Assembly: GCA_042408535.1 (NCBI GenBank)
Contig: JBHORA010000039.1
Coordinates: 1-64,000 of the forward strand
Source of the DNA: BPIH01 sp042408535
Lineage (GTDB): Bacteria > Chloroflexota > Limnocylindria > Limnocylindrales > CSP1-4
DNA length: 64,000 nucleotides
Direction: 5' to 3'
Program-made: the position numbers and the translations under genes
Notes under the pieces: model-generated
Seen by the model: the letters and a program-made list of their open reading frames with translations, nothing else
The model's database searches: none
What the model was told of the DNA's origin: nothing
Shown: positions 8,502 through 16,634 of the stretch, one piece after another
Position numbering within the stretch: the stretch's first letter is position 1
How the letters are laid out: every line of letters begins with the position of its first letter

Positions 8502-8912
8502 CTACGCCGTCGCGAGCACCTCGACCGGGACCGCGACGGCTGGCCAGCCGGCGTCGGTGGTGAGGATGCGGTCCGCGCCGAGGACGAGCGCCGTGGCGAT
8601 CACCAGGCCATCGGGCAACCGCAGCGCGGTCCCGTGGGTCGCCCGCAGCGCGGCCGCGGCGGCGGCGATCGACCGATCGGCCGGCTCCACCCGCGCTGGC
8701 ACCGCATCGAGGAACCGGTCCACGACGGCGACGGCGTCGGGACCGCGCCGGTGCGGCGAGACGAGGCACTCCGCGTACGCCGAGGCCGGCAGCACGAGGA
8801 GATCGCCGCGATCCCGGGCGATGCGGACAGACGCGACCGCGGCCGCGTGGTGTGCGTCGGCGGCGTCGAGCAGGGCGATGACCACGCCCGCGTCGAGCAC
8901 GGTCAGTCCCAC
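8502..8912 (-). CDS. vapC: VapC-type PIN-domain toxin (copy 2)
   Basis: The 136-residue PIN-domain RNase is co-linear with the toxin at 2977-3387 without gaps. The active-site acids D7, E48, D101 and D120 are all kept, so it should be functional. About 22 substitutions separate the copies, many of them conservative. It starts with ATG where copy 1 uses GTG and overlaps its antitoxin by ten bases, as in copy 1. It lies 77 bases beyond the internal attachment-like repeat, inside the accessory region. Confidence 0.9.
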   Translation of the reverse strand: MGLTVLDAGVVIALLDAADAHHAAAVASVRIARDRGDLLVLPASAYAECLVSPHRRGPDAVAVVDRFLDAVPARVEPADRSIAAAAAALRATHGTALRLPDGLVIATALVLGADRILTTDAGWPAVAVPVEVLATA

Positions 8913-9151
8913 TCGCGCCGGAGCTCGTCGAGCTCGCCTGGGGTGTAGACCCCGGTGAGGGCGCCCGCGTACTCCGCCACCGGGTCGGTGTCACGAACGA
9001 GGAGCACCTCGCCCGGCCCCCGCACCTCGGCGCGCAGCCTGTCCCCCGTCCGGATCCCGGCGCGTTGGAGCGCCTCGACCGGGAGGGTCACCTGGTGCTT
9101 CGCGCTGACGCGTGTGTAGCCCCGTCGCCTGTGCTTGACTCGCCCTGCCAT
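8903..9151 (-). CDS. vapB: AbrB-like VapB antitoxin (copy 2)
   Basis: The 82-residue SpoVT/AbrB antitoxin keeps VKHRRRGYTRVSAKHQVTLP and the tail DPVAEYAGALTGVY identical to copy 1. Differences are mainly in residues 2-4 and scattered charged positions, which could set partner specificity. Translation starts at ATG 9149-9151, six bases from a TATTCT -10 element, so it is again apparently leaderless. The operator-like inverted repeat of copy 1 is only half kept (TGCTTGAC present, its mirror absent), so regulation may have diverged. Confidence 0.9.
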   Translation of the reverse strand: MAGRVKHRRRGYTRVSAKHQVTLPVEALQRAGIRTGDRLRAEVRGPGEVLLVRDTDPVAEYAGALTGVYTPGELDELRREWD

Positions 9152-9157
9152 GAGTAA

Positions 9158-9186
9158 AGAATAAGTGCTCGAGGCCGGGACGGCAA
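9158..9186 (-). promoter_or_regulatory. Promoter of vapBC copy 2 (leaderless)
   Basis: On the minus strand: -35 TTGCCG (9181-9186), a 17-base spacer, -10 TATTCT (9158-9163), then six bases to the ATG. The geometry matches the promoter of copy 1. Confidence 0.6.
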
Positions 9187-9213
9187 GCGTTCAGGCCCAC
9201 TTCATCGCGGTCG

Positions 9214-9522
9214 TCAGCCACCGCGGCGAGTGTTCCGAAGGTCGTCGACATCGGCGATTCGATATGGGATTCTCATGGCGGTTGGTAGCACGCCCTGCGT
9301 GACCTCGATGGCTCCCGAGACCGCCAGCCCCGCGAGCAGCACCAGCGACGCGGACGCGCGACGAGCGACTACTGGTAGCAGTAGTCCGAGCGGAATGAAG
9401 GCCAGGAGATTGCCAGCCATGACCCTCGCAACAGGCCAGGCCAAGCCCATCCCCAGACTGTCGCCTATGGTTCGGAAGGGAACGATGTTGACTGGGCTGA
9501 AGGTGTCAGGCCGACCGCCCGG
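9214..9522 (-). pseudogene. VanZ-like membrane protein fragment
   Basis: The minus-strand reading contains SPVNIVPFRTIGDSLG, MAGNLLAFIPLGLLLPVVAR, SGAIEVTQ and IADVDDLRNT. These follow the VanZ family order: N-L-x-PF, N-x-x-x-FxPLG, an S/IE-x-x-Q block, and R-x-x-DxDD-x-x-N. The first helix upstream of the NIVPF motif and the last helix after DLRN are missing or garbled, so it is an internal fragment. Homologues have been linked to glycopeptide tolerance but mostly have unknown roles. It is one of the island's relics. Confidence 0.55.
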
Positions 9523-9668
9523 GTCTCGGCCACGAGCGGATGCCCGTCGAACGACGTGGCGGCGCCGCGCGCCGCGGCGCCACGAGCCGATGTATCCATG
9601 CCCGAGGCAGCTACGTCAACGAGGTGAAGGACCGGAGCGCGGTCCAGGAACTGACAGGAGCACCTCCG

Positions 9669-9887
9669 ATGAAGCTCAGCCGCAACGAAAGCACCACCGA
9701 CCGGGTCGTCCGGCTCATCCTCGCCGTCGCCCTCGGGGCGGCGGTCGTCCTCGGTCTCGTCGCCGAGCCGTGGTCATACGTCGTCGGGATCGTGGCGATC
9801 GTCCTCGCCTTCACCGCGATCAGCGGCTTCTGCGCGATCTACGCCCTGTTCGGGCTCTCGACGAAGTCGAAGTCGCCGCAGCACTGA
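9669..9887 (+). CDS. YgaP-like DUF2892 membrane protein
   Basis: The 72-residue protein starts MKLSRNESTTDRVVRLILAV and has two transmembrane helices. The residues N-x-x-x-x-DR-x-x-R and the ISGFCAIYALFGLST end match the DUF2892/YgaP transmembrane family, known to form dimers and often near sulfur-transferase or stress genes. AGGAG (9656-9660) gives a good ribosome site eight bases before the ATG. It is followed after 12 bases by an ECF sigma factor, so the two probably form an operon. The function is unknown. Confidence 0.75.
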   Translation: MKLSRNESTTDRVVRLILAVALGAAVVLGLVAEPWSYVVGIVAIVLAFTAISGFCAIYALFGLSTKSKSPQH

Positions 9888-9899
9888 GCCACAACGCTG

Positions 9900-10706
9900 A
9901 TGGGGACAAGCGGGGACGAGGGCGAGCAGTTCGCCGCCGCACTGGCGGCCGAGCTGCCCCGCCTTGTCCACCTCGCCGCCCGCCTCGTCCGCGACCCGGA
10001 CGCGGCCGAGGACTGCGCCCAGGAGACGATCATCGGGGCCTGGCGCCGGCGGGACCAGCTGCGTGATCGGGCCGCCCTCACCCCCTGGCTCCGGCGGAGC
10101 CTGGTCAACCGGATCATCGACCGCTCGCGCGTCCATCACGACGAGCTCGACATCGACGCGGTCGAGGCCGACTGGCGCGACGACCGCTACTCGGTCGAGC
10201 CCGAGCAGGTCCTCGAACGGGCCGAGGTGCGCGACGAGCTCGAGGACGCCCTGATTCGGCTGCCGGTGATCTACCGGGTCCCGGTCATCCTCCACGATGT
10301 CCTCGGCTGGACCGCAGCCGAGATCGCACGGGCGATGGGGGCCGGCCTGCCAGCCACGAAACAGCGACTCCGACGTGGGAGGATGATGCTCGTGAGTGCC
10401 CTCGCCGAGGACGATGCCCGCCGCCAGGCGAGCCTGACCCAGCCGCTCCGCTGCTGGCGGGCGCGACGCCACATCTCCGCCTACCTCGACGGCGAGCTCG
10501 ATCCGGCGACCCGGGCCGCGGTCGAGGGGCACCTCGAGACCTGCCCGACCTGCCCGCCCCTCTACGCCAGCCTGGTCGGGGTGCGGGCGAGCCTGGGCGG
10601 CTTGCGCGACCCCGACACGGTCGTCGAGGACGCGATCGCGGCCCGCATCCGCGAGCGGCTGGGCGCGGAGCGGGCGCGACCGGGGAGCGACGGCGGGCCC
10701 CGATGA
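9900..10706 (+). CDS. ECF sigma factor fused to a zinc-finger anti-sigma domain
   Basis: 268 residues. Sigma region 2 lies at about 15-80 (LVRDPDAAEDCAQETIIGAW) and sigma region 4 at about 110-170 (ALIRLPVIYRVPVILHDVLG, then WTAAEIARAMG and a KQRLRRGR recognition helix). After a short linker comes a zinc-binding anti-sigma-type domain (HISAYLDGELDP, HLETCPTC). Anti-sigma factors of this class are normally separate proteins, so the fusion implies in-cis control, perhaps redox- or zinc-sensitive through the C-x-x-C. It sits 12 bases after a DUF2892 membrane gene. The signal and target promoters are unknown. Confidence 0.8.
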   Translation: MGTSGDEGEQFAAALAAELPRLVHLAARLVRDPDAAEDCAQETIIGAWRRRDQLRDRAALTPWLRRSLVNRIIDRSRVHHDELDIDAVEADWRDDRYSVEPEQVLERAEVRDELEDALIRLPVIYRVPVILHDVLGWTAAEIARAMGAGLPATKQRLRRGRMMLVSALAEDDARRQASLTQPLRCWRARRHISAYLDGELDPATRAAVEGHLETCPTCPPLYASLVGVRASLGGLRDPDTVVEDAIAARIRERLGAERARPGSDGGPR

Positions 10707-10903
10707 GTGAGCCCGGACCGGGCCGACTCGGCGGGACGGACGAGGGGGCCCGCCAGGCCGAGCGAGCCGAGCGACGCAGTCGCTTGGACGCCCGCCACGC
10801 CGCCGCCGAGCCGATCGAATCGGGCGCGCCGAACCCGGTCCTGATCGAGGAGACGGAGCGCCTTCGAACAGCGTCCGGTCCTCGACGATCCCGGCGGTGT
10901 TGA
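10703..10903 (+). CDS. Short ORF overlapping the sigma gene, doubtful
   Basis: It starts at an ATG overlapping the sigma stop (ATGA) and encodes 66 charged residues (MSEPGPGRLGGTDEGARQAE). Roughly the first 50 look plausible; the end (SGPRRSRRC) reads like out-of-frame DNA. It may be the head of a downstream gene whose body has decayed. No family is recognised. Confidence 0.3.
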   Translation: MSEPGPGRLGGTDEGARQAERAERRSRLDARHAAAEPIESGAPNPVLIEETERLRTASGPRRSRRC

Positions 10904-10927
10904 GGGCGAAGGCCTCGAGGTACCGTC

Positions 10928-11128
10928 GAACTGCTCCTGCAGAGCGGATTCCCGAAGCCCGCCCTGTTCCTGGCCGCGGCCTCGCGTCGTGGCTGGCTCG
11001 AGAGCTACGTCGAGCATTTGCTCACGCGCGACGCCGACCAGGTCGACCGCGTCCGGGACCCGATCCGCACGGCGGTCTGGGACCTTGCGGAGCCATGCTG
11101 TGCGGAGATGAGCAGTCCGAGGGCCTGA
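10928..11128 (+). pseudogene. Fragment of a DUF4143 family AAA ATPase
   Basis: The plus-strand frame reads ELLLQSGFPKPALFLAAAS, then RRGWLESYVEHLLTRDADQV and DRVRDP. This is the conserved middle block (GGFPE...W-x-x-Y-x-x-x-L-x-RD) of the AAA_14/DUF4143 ATPases, which are often mobile and sometimes linked to toxin-antitoxin or defence loci. The Walker motifs upstream and the DUF4143 domain downstream are absent, and the frame ends at a stop after 67 codons. A relic. Confidence 0.5.
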
Positions 11129-11546
11129 CAGTCGCCCAGTCCCTCCCTCGACGGAGCCGAGCGGGAAGGAACTGGGCTTGACGAGCCAGAGGATCAGCAT
11201 CCGAGAAGGGTGACAGCGAGCCAGAGCGCGGCAACGGACCCGCCAAGGCGGTGCCTCGTCACCTGGGCACGCATGTTGTTCTGCCTCGCCTCGGTCCGAG
11301 GGTGTGAAGAGCAGCTCGACGGTGACGCCGGCCTTGAGTTGCTCGGCGGACGAGTAGCCATCGAAGCTTGGGTCGGCGTCGAGCATCGCCGTGAACATCT
11401 TCGCCCCGGCGAGCATACCGGCAGTCATCGCTCTCACGTTGGGGTCCCTGATGTATGCCGCGGCATCTGCGTCGCCGTTTGCCGCCCAGTGTCGGCAGCA
11501 GCCACCGCTGGGTACTCTGCCATGATCTGGTCGGCTGGTCGCTAGG
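11129..11546. other. Degenerate stretch with an unidentified minus-strand relic
   Basis: On the minus strand (about 11270-11480) a protein-like run reads DPNVRAMTAGMLAGAKMFTA followed by a DADPSFDGYSSAEQLKAG segment. It has no start, no complete domain and decays on both sides. It is probably a remnant of an unknown gene; nothing else is evident. Confidence 0.3.
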
Positions 11547-12023
11547 CTAGGGGCAGGCGGCTGGGGGCGGGGGTGGGCTGCGCACGCCCACGTCAGGACC
11601 AGAAGCGATTCTGATCCCGAGCCAGTAGATCGGCACGGTCGAGATGAGTCGATCTCCGTCACGGAAGACGAGCATCTCCGAGTAGTATCGCCGGTTGCGC
11701 CCGTCGCGGCCGCATAGCTCGAGGACGCGTCCGCCGACGATCCACGAGCCGTCTGGCAAGCTACTCGGGGCGATCACTCTCGTGCCGATGACGGTCGGGC
11801 CGGTCCGGGGAACGGCTGCCGGATCAGCCTCCCGAAGGGTCTGCTGGCATGTCCCGCTGCCGAGCTGGCACAGCGCCGTGAGGTCGCCCGAGGTGACGAT
11901 GCTGACCACCGTGCGGAGATACCCCTCCGCTTCCTCCTCGGAAGGCGGCGGTTGCGGCGTGTATGAGGCGCCGGCGCAGCCGGCTAGGACCAGCGCGAGG
12001 ACAGCGAAGGCGCGCACTCGCAT
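11547..12023 (-). CDS. Putative secreted lipoprotein, unknown
   Basis: The 158-residue protein has a lipoprotein signal peptide (MRVRAFAVLALVLAGCAG; lipobox LAGC with the cysteine at about 16). The mature domain contains two short Cys loops (ALCQLGSGTCQQ) and LVFRDGDRLISTVPIYWLGI, then a proline-rich tail. The layout resembles small extracytoplasmic lipoproteins that carry an NTF2- or DUF4878-like fold, but the similarity is not strong enough to name one. It sits among relics yet itself looks intact. Confidence 0.55.
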   Translation of the reverse strand: MRVRAFAVLALVLAGCAGASYTPQPPPSEEEAEGYLRTVVSIVTSGDLTALCQLGSGTCQQTLREADPAAVPRTGPTVIGTRVIAPSSLPDGSWIVGGRVLELCGRDGRNRRYYSEMLVFRDGDRLISTVPIYWLGIRIASGPDVGVRSPPPPPAACP

Positions 12024-12028
12024 CGGTG

Positions 12029-12460
12029 CTACTGAGCGAGGAAGCCGGCCGAGAGCGTCCATCTCGGGAGGCCACCATTCGGTACGCTGATGGCTTGCAT
12101 GTAGTCGATCTCGCGGGTGTTCGGGTAGGGCTGGCCGAAGGGCCAGATGCACCCGCAACTCCACTCCTCCTTGAAGTGGCCGGCGGCGGTGTACTTGTAG
12201 ATGTACCAGTGTTCGCACATGAGGCCGGAGGCGCCGATGGTCACTCCGAGGGCCGACACCTGCAGCGGGATGATCGCGCAGGACCCGCTCAGGCTGCCGC
12301 GGGGGCTCCAGTCGATCCAACGCATTGGAGCGCTGCCGGACGCCTGCTGGGCCTCGAGAAACCCGCTGTAGATCTTGCCGAACGGCGCTGCCCCGAGAGT
12401 GCCGTATTGCTCGAGTTGGTAGAAGTCCCGAGGATCCGTTTCCCCGGCCAACCCGTGCTG
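12029..12460 (-). pseudogene. N-terminally truncated hypothetical protein
   Basis: About 140 residues of consistent coding sequence (ETDPRDFYQLEQYGTLGAAP, then CEHWYIYKYTAAGHFKEEW and PNTREIDYMQAISVP) end at a stop just before the lipoprotein gene. There is no start of its own: upstream the frame runs straight into the remains of a PIN-domain gene. It may be the C-terminal part of a secreted protein whose front was lost when two fragments were joined. The family is unknown. Confidence 0.4.
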
Positions 12461-12700
12461 CAGAGGACGACGTCGAACGATCAGTGCGTCCCAGATCCGA
12501 GATCTGCCATTCGCGACTGCCGGCGATCGCGGACGCAACGAGTGAGGCATCGGTCGCCACGACCGGCAAGAGCGACAGTTGTCGGACCATCGCCTCGGCA
12601 TCGCTCACCGGCACAGGTACGGCAAGCTTGCGGGTGACAACGGCGTAGAACTCGGTCAGGACCTGACCTGCGTGGAAACCACGACGTCGTGCCCTGAGGC
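12460..12700 (-). pseudogene. VapC/PIN-domain relic with two frameshifts
   Basis: Pieces of one PIN protein occur in order but in different frames: DVVVSTQV, then TEFYAVVTRKLAVPVPVSDA through LLPVVATDASLVASAIAG, then WDALIV. STQV-x-x-EFY and I-x-WDALIV are hallmarks of a VapC subfamily. Frame changes are needed near 12657 and 12495, and the N-terminus with the first catalytic Asp is missing. It is a dead toxin gene unrelated to the two intact vapC copies in the window. No antitoxin remains. Confidence 0.55.
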
Positions 12701-12779
12701 CGGCGCGACTGGCCCGGCGCCGCGCGAACTCGGGCGGCGCGTAGGAAACCCGCTGGCGGATGGGTCCTCAGCGCGGGCG

Positions 12780-13790
12780 TCAGCCGCTCGGCAGCGGTGA
12801 GGGCACCGAGATGACATCTGCCTCGAGCGGCATCCCATCTACGTAGTCGACGTAGACCACAGCCCTTTGAGCCTTCGAGGGACACGCGTCGGTGCCTGAG
12901 GGGCTGGCGGTGCCGGATTCCGTGGATGAGGTAGCGAACGTTACCGCCCAGACCCATCGATCGGCTTCCACATCACCATCCGCCACCACCAAGTCGCCAA
13001 ACGCGCCGGCGGTCGTCGTGAGCAACTGCCAAAAATAGCATTGGGGAAGGAGGGTGCGCGCTGCTGCGACGGCGTCCGTAGCGGCGACGCTGGAGCTCGG
13101 GTGCGCCGGCTCGACGTAGGTGGCCGATTCAAGCGGACCGATCCAGATGATGGCCTCGACAACCGGCAGGGTCTCGCACGCCTGCTTATCGCAGGCCGGA
13201 TCGCGGGTGTGAACGCTGAGGACAATGCCTTTCGCCGACCCAGCGGGCGGGAGGCTCACCGGTCCGACCTGATCTATCCCGTACAGGAACATCGCGCGCC
13301 CCCCGCTTCGCGCGCCATAGAGTGGCAACGCATGGCACGGCTGCCACTCGTCTGCCCCAACCGGGCATGACATCGGGGCGGCCGCGTGCAACCATCCTCC
13401 CACCAGCAGCTGGATGCCCTCGCCTGATCGCGCGATGAGCGCCTCTGCCTCATCCGGGGTCAGGACCCTCTGACCCTGGATCGAGCCGGGCACTCGGCCA
13501 GGATTCGTGCCGGACACGGTGGGCGAACTGGGCTCTATGGGCGTCGCGGTCGGCCCGCCGCCCGCGCCGTTGGGCACTAGGTAACCGAGCCTCGGTGCAA
13601 CGAGCACGACAAGGCCGATGACCACCGCGACGGCGACGATCGAACCGGCGGAGACGCCGAGCTGGATCCGCGGCCCGGCCTTAAGGGGTGAGAGCGCGAG
13701 GTCATCTCGCGCCCGGGCGACCTCTTCGTCGTAGAGGCGCGCGAGTGCGCCCTCGAGAAGGTCGTCGTCTCGATTACGTGTTCCGGTCAC
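12780..13790 (-). CDS. Membrane-anchored probable anti-sigma partner
   Basis: 336 residues: a cytoplasmic N-terminus (NRDDDLLEGALARLYDEEVA), one transmembrane helix (about 47-70), a Pro/Thr/Ser linker, and a large extracytoplasmic domain with several Cys (CPVGADEWQPC, DPACDKQAC). It starts inside the 3' end of an ECF sigma gene (17-base overlap), the usual arrangement of a sigma/anti-sigma pair. No zinc-binding anti-sigma signature is visible, so the role is inferred from position and topology. Disulfide formation in the outer domain could provide sensing. Confidence 0.6.
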   Translation of the reverse strand: MTGTRNRDDDLLEGALARLYDEEVARARDDLALSPLKAGPRIQLGVSAGSIVAVAVVIGLVVLVAPRLGYLVPNGAGGGPTATPIEPSSPTVSGTNPGRVPGSIQGQRVLTPDEAEALIARSGEGIQLLVGGWLHAAAPMSCPVGADEWQPCHALPLYGARSGGRAMFLYGIDQVGPVSLPPAGSAKGIVLSVHTRDPACDKQACETLPVVEAIIWIGPLESATYVEPAHPSSSVAATDAVAAARTLLPQCYFWQLLTTTAGAFGDLVVADGDVEADRWVWAVTFATSSTESGTASPSGTDACPSKAQRAVVYVDYVDGMPLEADVISVPSPLPSG

Positions 13791-14337
13791 ATAGCGCCTC
13801 CCGGAGGGCCTTCAGCGCCAGTCGGAGATGCGTCTTGACGGTGTTCTCGCCGACGCCCATCGCCACGGCCGTCTCCCCCACCGAGAGCCCGGCCAAGTGA
13901 TGGAGAACGACGGCGACCCGTTCTTGGCGAGGCAGGCGAGCAATGGCCACTTTCAAGGCGACGCGAGCATCGGACGGCGGATCGGCGACCTCGACGACGG
14001 CCTGGTCCAGAGAGAGCACGCTCCGCATGCGACGGCGCCATCGCGAGGCCTCGCGAGCCTCGATCGCGAACAACCACGCGCGGAGTTTCGTGGGATCCCG
14101 CAGGGATCGCAGATGGCGCAACCCGAGCTCCAGGGTCGCCTGCGCCACGTCCCGCGCATCAGCCTCGTTCCGGGTCAGGAATCTCGCCGTGGCAAGGAGC
14201 TCTGGCGCCAAATCGGCCACCTGAGCGTCGAGGCTGGCCCCGGTCGCAGACCCATAGCGTTGCAGTTCTGGCTTGGCCAACGCATCAAGCCGGGCGAGGG
14301 GCTGCGCGGTGAACCATCGTTCGCTGACAGCGCTCAC
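13774..14337 (-). CDS. ECF-type RNA polymerase sigma factor
   Basis: 187 residues with sigma region 2 (ARFLTRNEADARDVAQATLE, then RAWLFAIEAREASRW) and region 4 (RLPRQERVAVVLHHLAGLSV, then ETAVAMGVGENTVKTHLRLA). It is translationally coupled to the downstream membrane protein at 12780-13790, a likely cognate anti-sigma factor. The GTG start at 14337 is the first in frame; about 35 residues precede region 2, so a later start is possible. It is inside the tRNA-Pro island, the second sigma factor there. Confidence 0.8.
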   Translation of the reverse strand: MSAVSERWFTAQPLARLDALAKPELQRYGSATGASLDAQVADLAPELLATARFLTRNEADARDVAQATLELGLRHLRSLRDPTKLRAWLFAIEAREASRWRRRMRSVLSLDQAVVEVADPPSDARVALKVAIARLPRQERVAVVLHHLAGLSVGETAVAMGVGENTVKTHLRLALKALREALCDRNT

Positions 14338-14439
14338 GGCGGGCGGCTTCTCCGAGCAGCTGGGACGTGCTCTCTGCGCTCCCTACTGGTTCAGAGGAGA
14401 TCATAGGTCGTTTCGGGTGAAGCCACACCCGGACATCAG

Positions 14440-14660
14440 CCCGGTGCGCCCGCATTCGCGCGTGCCTGACCTCGGCACGTGCGTTCGTGCAATTCACCTT
14501 GTCGAAGTTGGTCAGGTTCGTCGGACCGTACCAGTAGCTGGGGCGCTCATCGATGAATTCGGCGCTGTAGCCGTCGTAGTAGGTGTTGCCGAGATTGATG
14601 ATCTTCGATTGTGAGGTCCCGGTCGTATTGTCGGCAACGTAGCGGCGGTCGCGTCTCGAA
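14440..14660 (-). pseudogene. Eqolisin (peptidase G1)-like fragment
   Basis: The minus strand reads YVADNTTGTSQSKIINLGNT, then GYSAEFIDERPSYWYGPTNL and TNFDKVNCTNA. The sAEwI-x-E-x-P...L-x-x-F-x-x-V order is typical of the C-terminal half of G1 glutamic peptidases, including the catalytic Glu region. The upstream Gln-bearing half is missing and the end is garbled. It lies directly inside the tRNA-Pro end of the island. The call is from motif memory only. Confidence 0.45.
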
Positions 14661-14732
14661 TTCGCACAAACGTACGAAGCGACGCGGAAGCGCCGCTGGC
14701 ATGAGCGTGAGAATGGGACGTTTAGGTCAGTC

Positions 14733-14809
<77 letters not shown>

Positions 14810-14966
14810 ACCGTGGGTCCTGCCCGGGCGGCCAGATGATACCAGAGGGTGGCCGGTCGGACTGGTGACGAGTTCGGCCGGCCAGCGGGACGAGCCGTCG
14901 GGCTCACGAGCTCACGAGGCCGGTGGCGATCCTCCCTCCCCGTCGGTTCGCAAGTCGGGAGCAGCG

Positions 14967-15315
14967 TTAGGGGGGCCAACGGTAACTCGCCGCCATGACC
15001 CCGAAGGCGACCAGGAAGCCGGCCTCGTTGCCGAGGGCCCCGACGAGCCATCCCAACGCCGCCGACCAGACCGCCCCGACGACGAACATGACCGTGAAGG
15101 AGACGGCGAAGGCGACGCCCCGGATCGCCGGCCGGGCGACCTCGGCGAGGAGGGCTTGGAGGAGGGCACTCTCCTCGAAGAGGACGGCGCTCATGAAGCC
15201 GAGGGTGAGCCAGACGAAGAGGAGGTTCGAGCCGGCGAGGACGAAGGCGCCGAGGGCCGTCGCGGCGCGGACACAGGAGCCGATGACGACCGGCCGCGCA
15301 AACCACGAGGCCCGA
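14967..15315 (-). pseudogene. C-terminal fragment of an MFS transporter
   Basis: From ARPVVIGSCVRAATALGAF to the TAA stop the minus strand encodes about four transmembrane helices with MFS character (SNLLFVWLTLGFMSAVLFEE, AVSFTVMFVVGAVWSAALGW, NEAGFLVAFGVMAASY). The first eight helices and any start are missing; upstream the frame passes out of phase through the lipoprotein gene. It is therefore a truncated remnant rather than a small transporter. Confidence 0.55.
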
Positions 15316-15397
15316 GCGTCGGCCCGGGCCTCGTGCGGGGAGGAGGAGGACTCGTTCGAACGTTCGGACGACGGGATGCCTCTGCCGAGGGCGAAGC

Positions 15398-15610
15398 CTA
15401 CGGCGTAGCCGTCGGCGTTGGGCTCGCCATTGGCGTCGGCGTCGCCATTGGCGTCGGCGAGGGCTTGAGGCTCGCCGCCGGGCTCGGGGATACGACGGGC
15501 GCTGTCGAGGCACCCGGGCTGGCCGCCGACGGCTTCGGACTGGCGCCCGGGCCGCAGGCGGCGACGATGGAGCTTCCGATGATGACGGCTGCTGCGAGGC
15601 GTCGCTTCAT
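15398..15610 (-). CDS. Small Pro/Thr-rich lipoprotein
   Basis: 70 residues: a lipoprotein signal (MKRRLAAAVIIGSSIVAACG; lipidated Cys at about 19) followed only by a low-complexity Ser/Pro/Ala/Thr tail with PTPMATPTPMASPTP repeats. AGGAGG just upstream gives a strong ribosome site. Either the gene ends here naturally, leaving a lipid-anchored spacer, or a globular domain was lost; the neighbouring MFS fragment makes loss plausible. Confidence 0.55.
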   Translation of the reverse strand: MKRRLAAAVIIGSSIVAACGPGASPKPSAASPGASTAPVVSPSPAASLKPSPTPMATPTPMASPTPTATP

Positions 15611-15854
15611 GGCTGACCTCCTTCGTGCAAGCTGAACGAGCTCGGTTCGTCGAGCTCGGTGGTGGCGTGGCCGGCCGCTGGAGCCGGCAAGCGCGGGCGC
15701 CGAACGAACCCCGGCGCCGACGAAGGATGGCAGGCCGTCGATGAAGGAACGATGAAGACGGAGACCCCGCCGGCTTCGATAACGAAATCTGACCCGCTTC
15801 GCAACCGTCAGCCAACCCGGAGCGCGTACGATCGGCGATCCGGAGGTGATCGAT

Positions 15855-16634
15855 ATGCGCCTGCTCGTCGCCGAAGACGACCGGCGCCTCGCCGGTCTCC
15901 TCCGGCGCGGCCTGGAAGAAGAGGGCTACGCGGTCGACCTCGTCGGGACGGCGGAGGAGACCCGCTGGCTGGCGACCGAGGTCCCCTACGACACGATCGT
16001 CCTCGACGTCATGCTCCCCGACGGGGACGGCTTCGACGTTTGCCGGGAGCTCCGGGCCGCCGGTCGCTGGGCCCCGGTCCTCTTTCTGACCGCCCGCACG
16101 GCCGTCGCCGACCGGGTACGCGGTCTCGATGGCGGCGGCGACGACTACCTCGTCAAGCCCTTCGAGTGGGACGAGCTCCTCGCCCGGATCCGGGCCCTCG
16201 TTCGCCGTGGAGCACAACCGCGGCCGGCGACGATCGAGCTCGGCTCCTTCGTCCTCGACCCGGCGAGCCGGGAGGTTCGGATCGCAGGCAAGCGGATCGA
16301 CCTCTCCGCCCGGGAGTTCGCCATCCTCGAGGTCCTCGCCCGCCACCCGAACGAGGTGCTCTCGCGGGCCGACATCCGGGAGGCCGTCTGGGACTGGGCC
16401 TTCGAGGGCCGCTCGAACGTCATCGACGTCCACGTCGCATCCCTCCGCCGGAAGCTCGGCGGTCGCCCCGGCGCGCCGCGGATCGAAACCGTTCGCGGTG
16501 TTGGCTACGCCCTCCGGCCGCCCGCCGGCGCGCGACCTCGATGGGGTCCTCGAACCGGGGGTGAGGGGAGCGGCGGCCATGACGGAAGCCTCGACCCCTC
16601 GGTGACGTCCCGCCATCACCCAGGCGGCCGGTGA
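15855..16634 (+). CDS. OmpR/PhoB-family response regulator
   Basis: 259 residues. The receiver domain (1-115) has the acidic pocket E7/D8/D9, phospho-acceptor D51 (VLDVMLPDGDG), the switch Thr in FLTAR and K101 (LVKPF). A winged-helix DNA-binding domain follows (about 125-220; EFAILEVLARHPNEVLSR, VDVHVASLRRKLG-type helix). ATG 15855 is chosen because GGAGG (15841-15845) lies nine bases upstream; the in-frame GTG at 15846 directly abuts it. The stop overlaps the kinase start (GTGA). The input signal is unknown. Confidence 0.92.
   Translation: MRLLVAEDDRRLAGLLRRGLEEEGYAVDLVGTAEETRWLATEVPYDTIVLDVMLPDGDGFDVCRELRAAGRWAPVLFLTARTAVADRVRGLDGGGDDYLVKPFEWDELLARIRALVRRGAQPRPATIELGSFVLDPASREVRIAGKRIDLSAREFAILEVLARHPNEVLSRADIREAVWDWAFEGRSNVIDVHVASLRRKLGGRPGAPRIETVRGVGYALRPPAGARPRWGPRTGGEGSGGHDGSLDPSVTSRHHPGGR

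Noticed and set aside
3634..14730. Integrase, transposase or insertion sequence inside the putative island
   Set aside because: No tyrosine or serine recombinase, DDE transposase or terminal inverted repeats could be read on either strand; the island call rests only on the repeated tRNA end.
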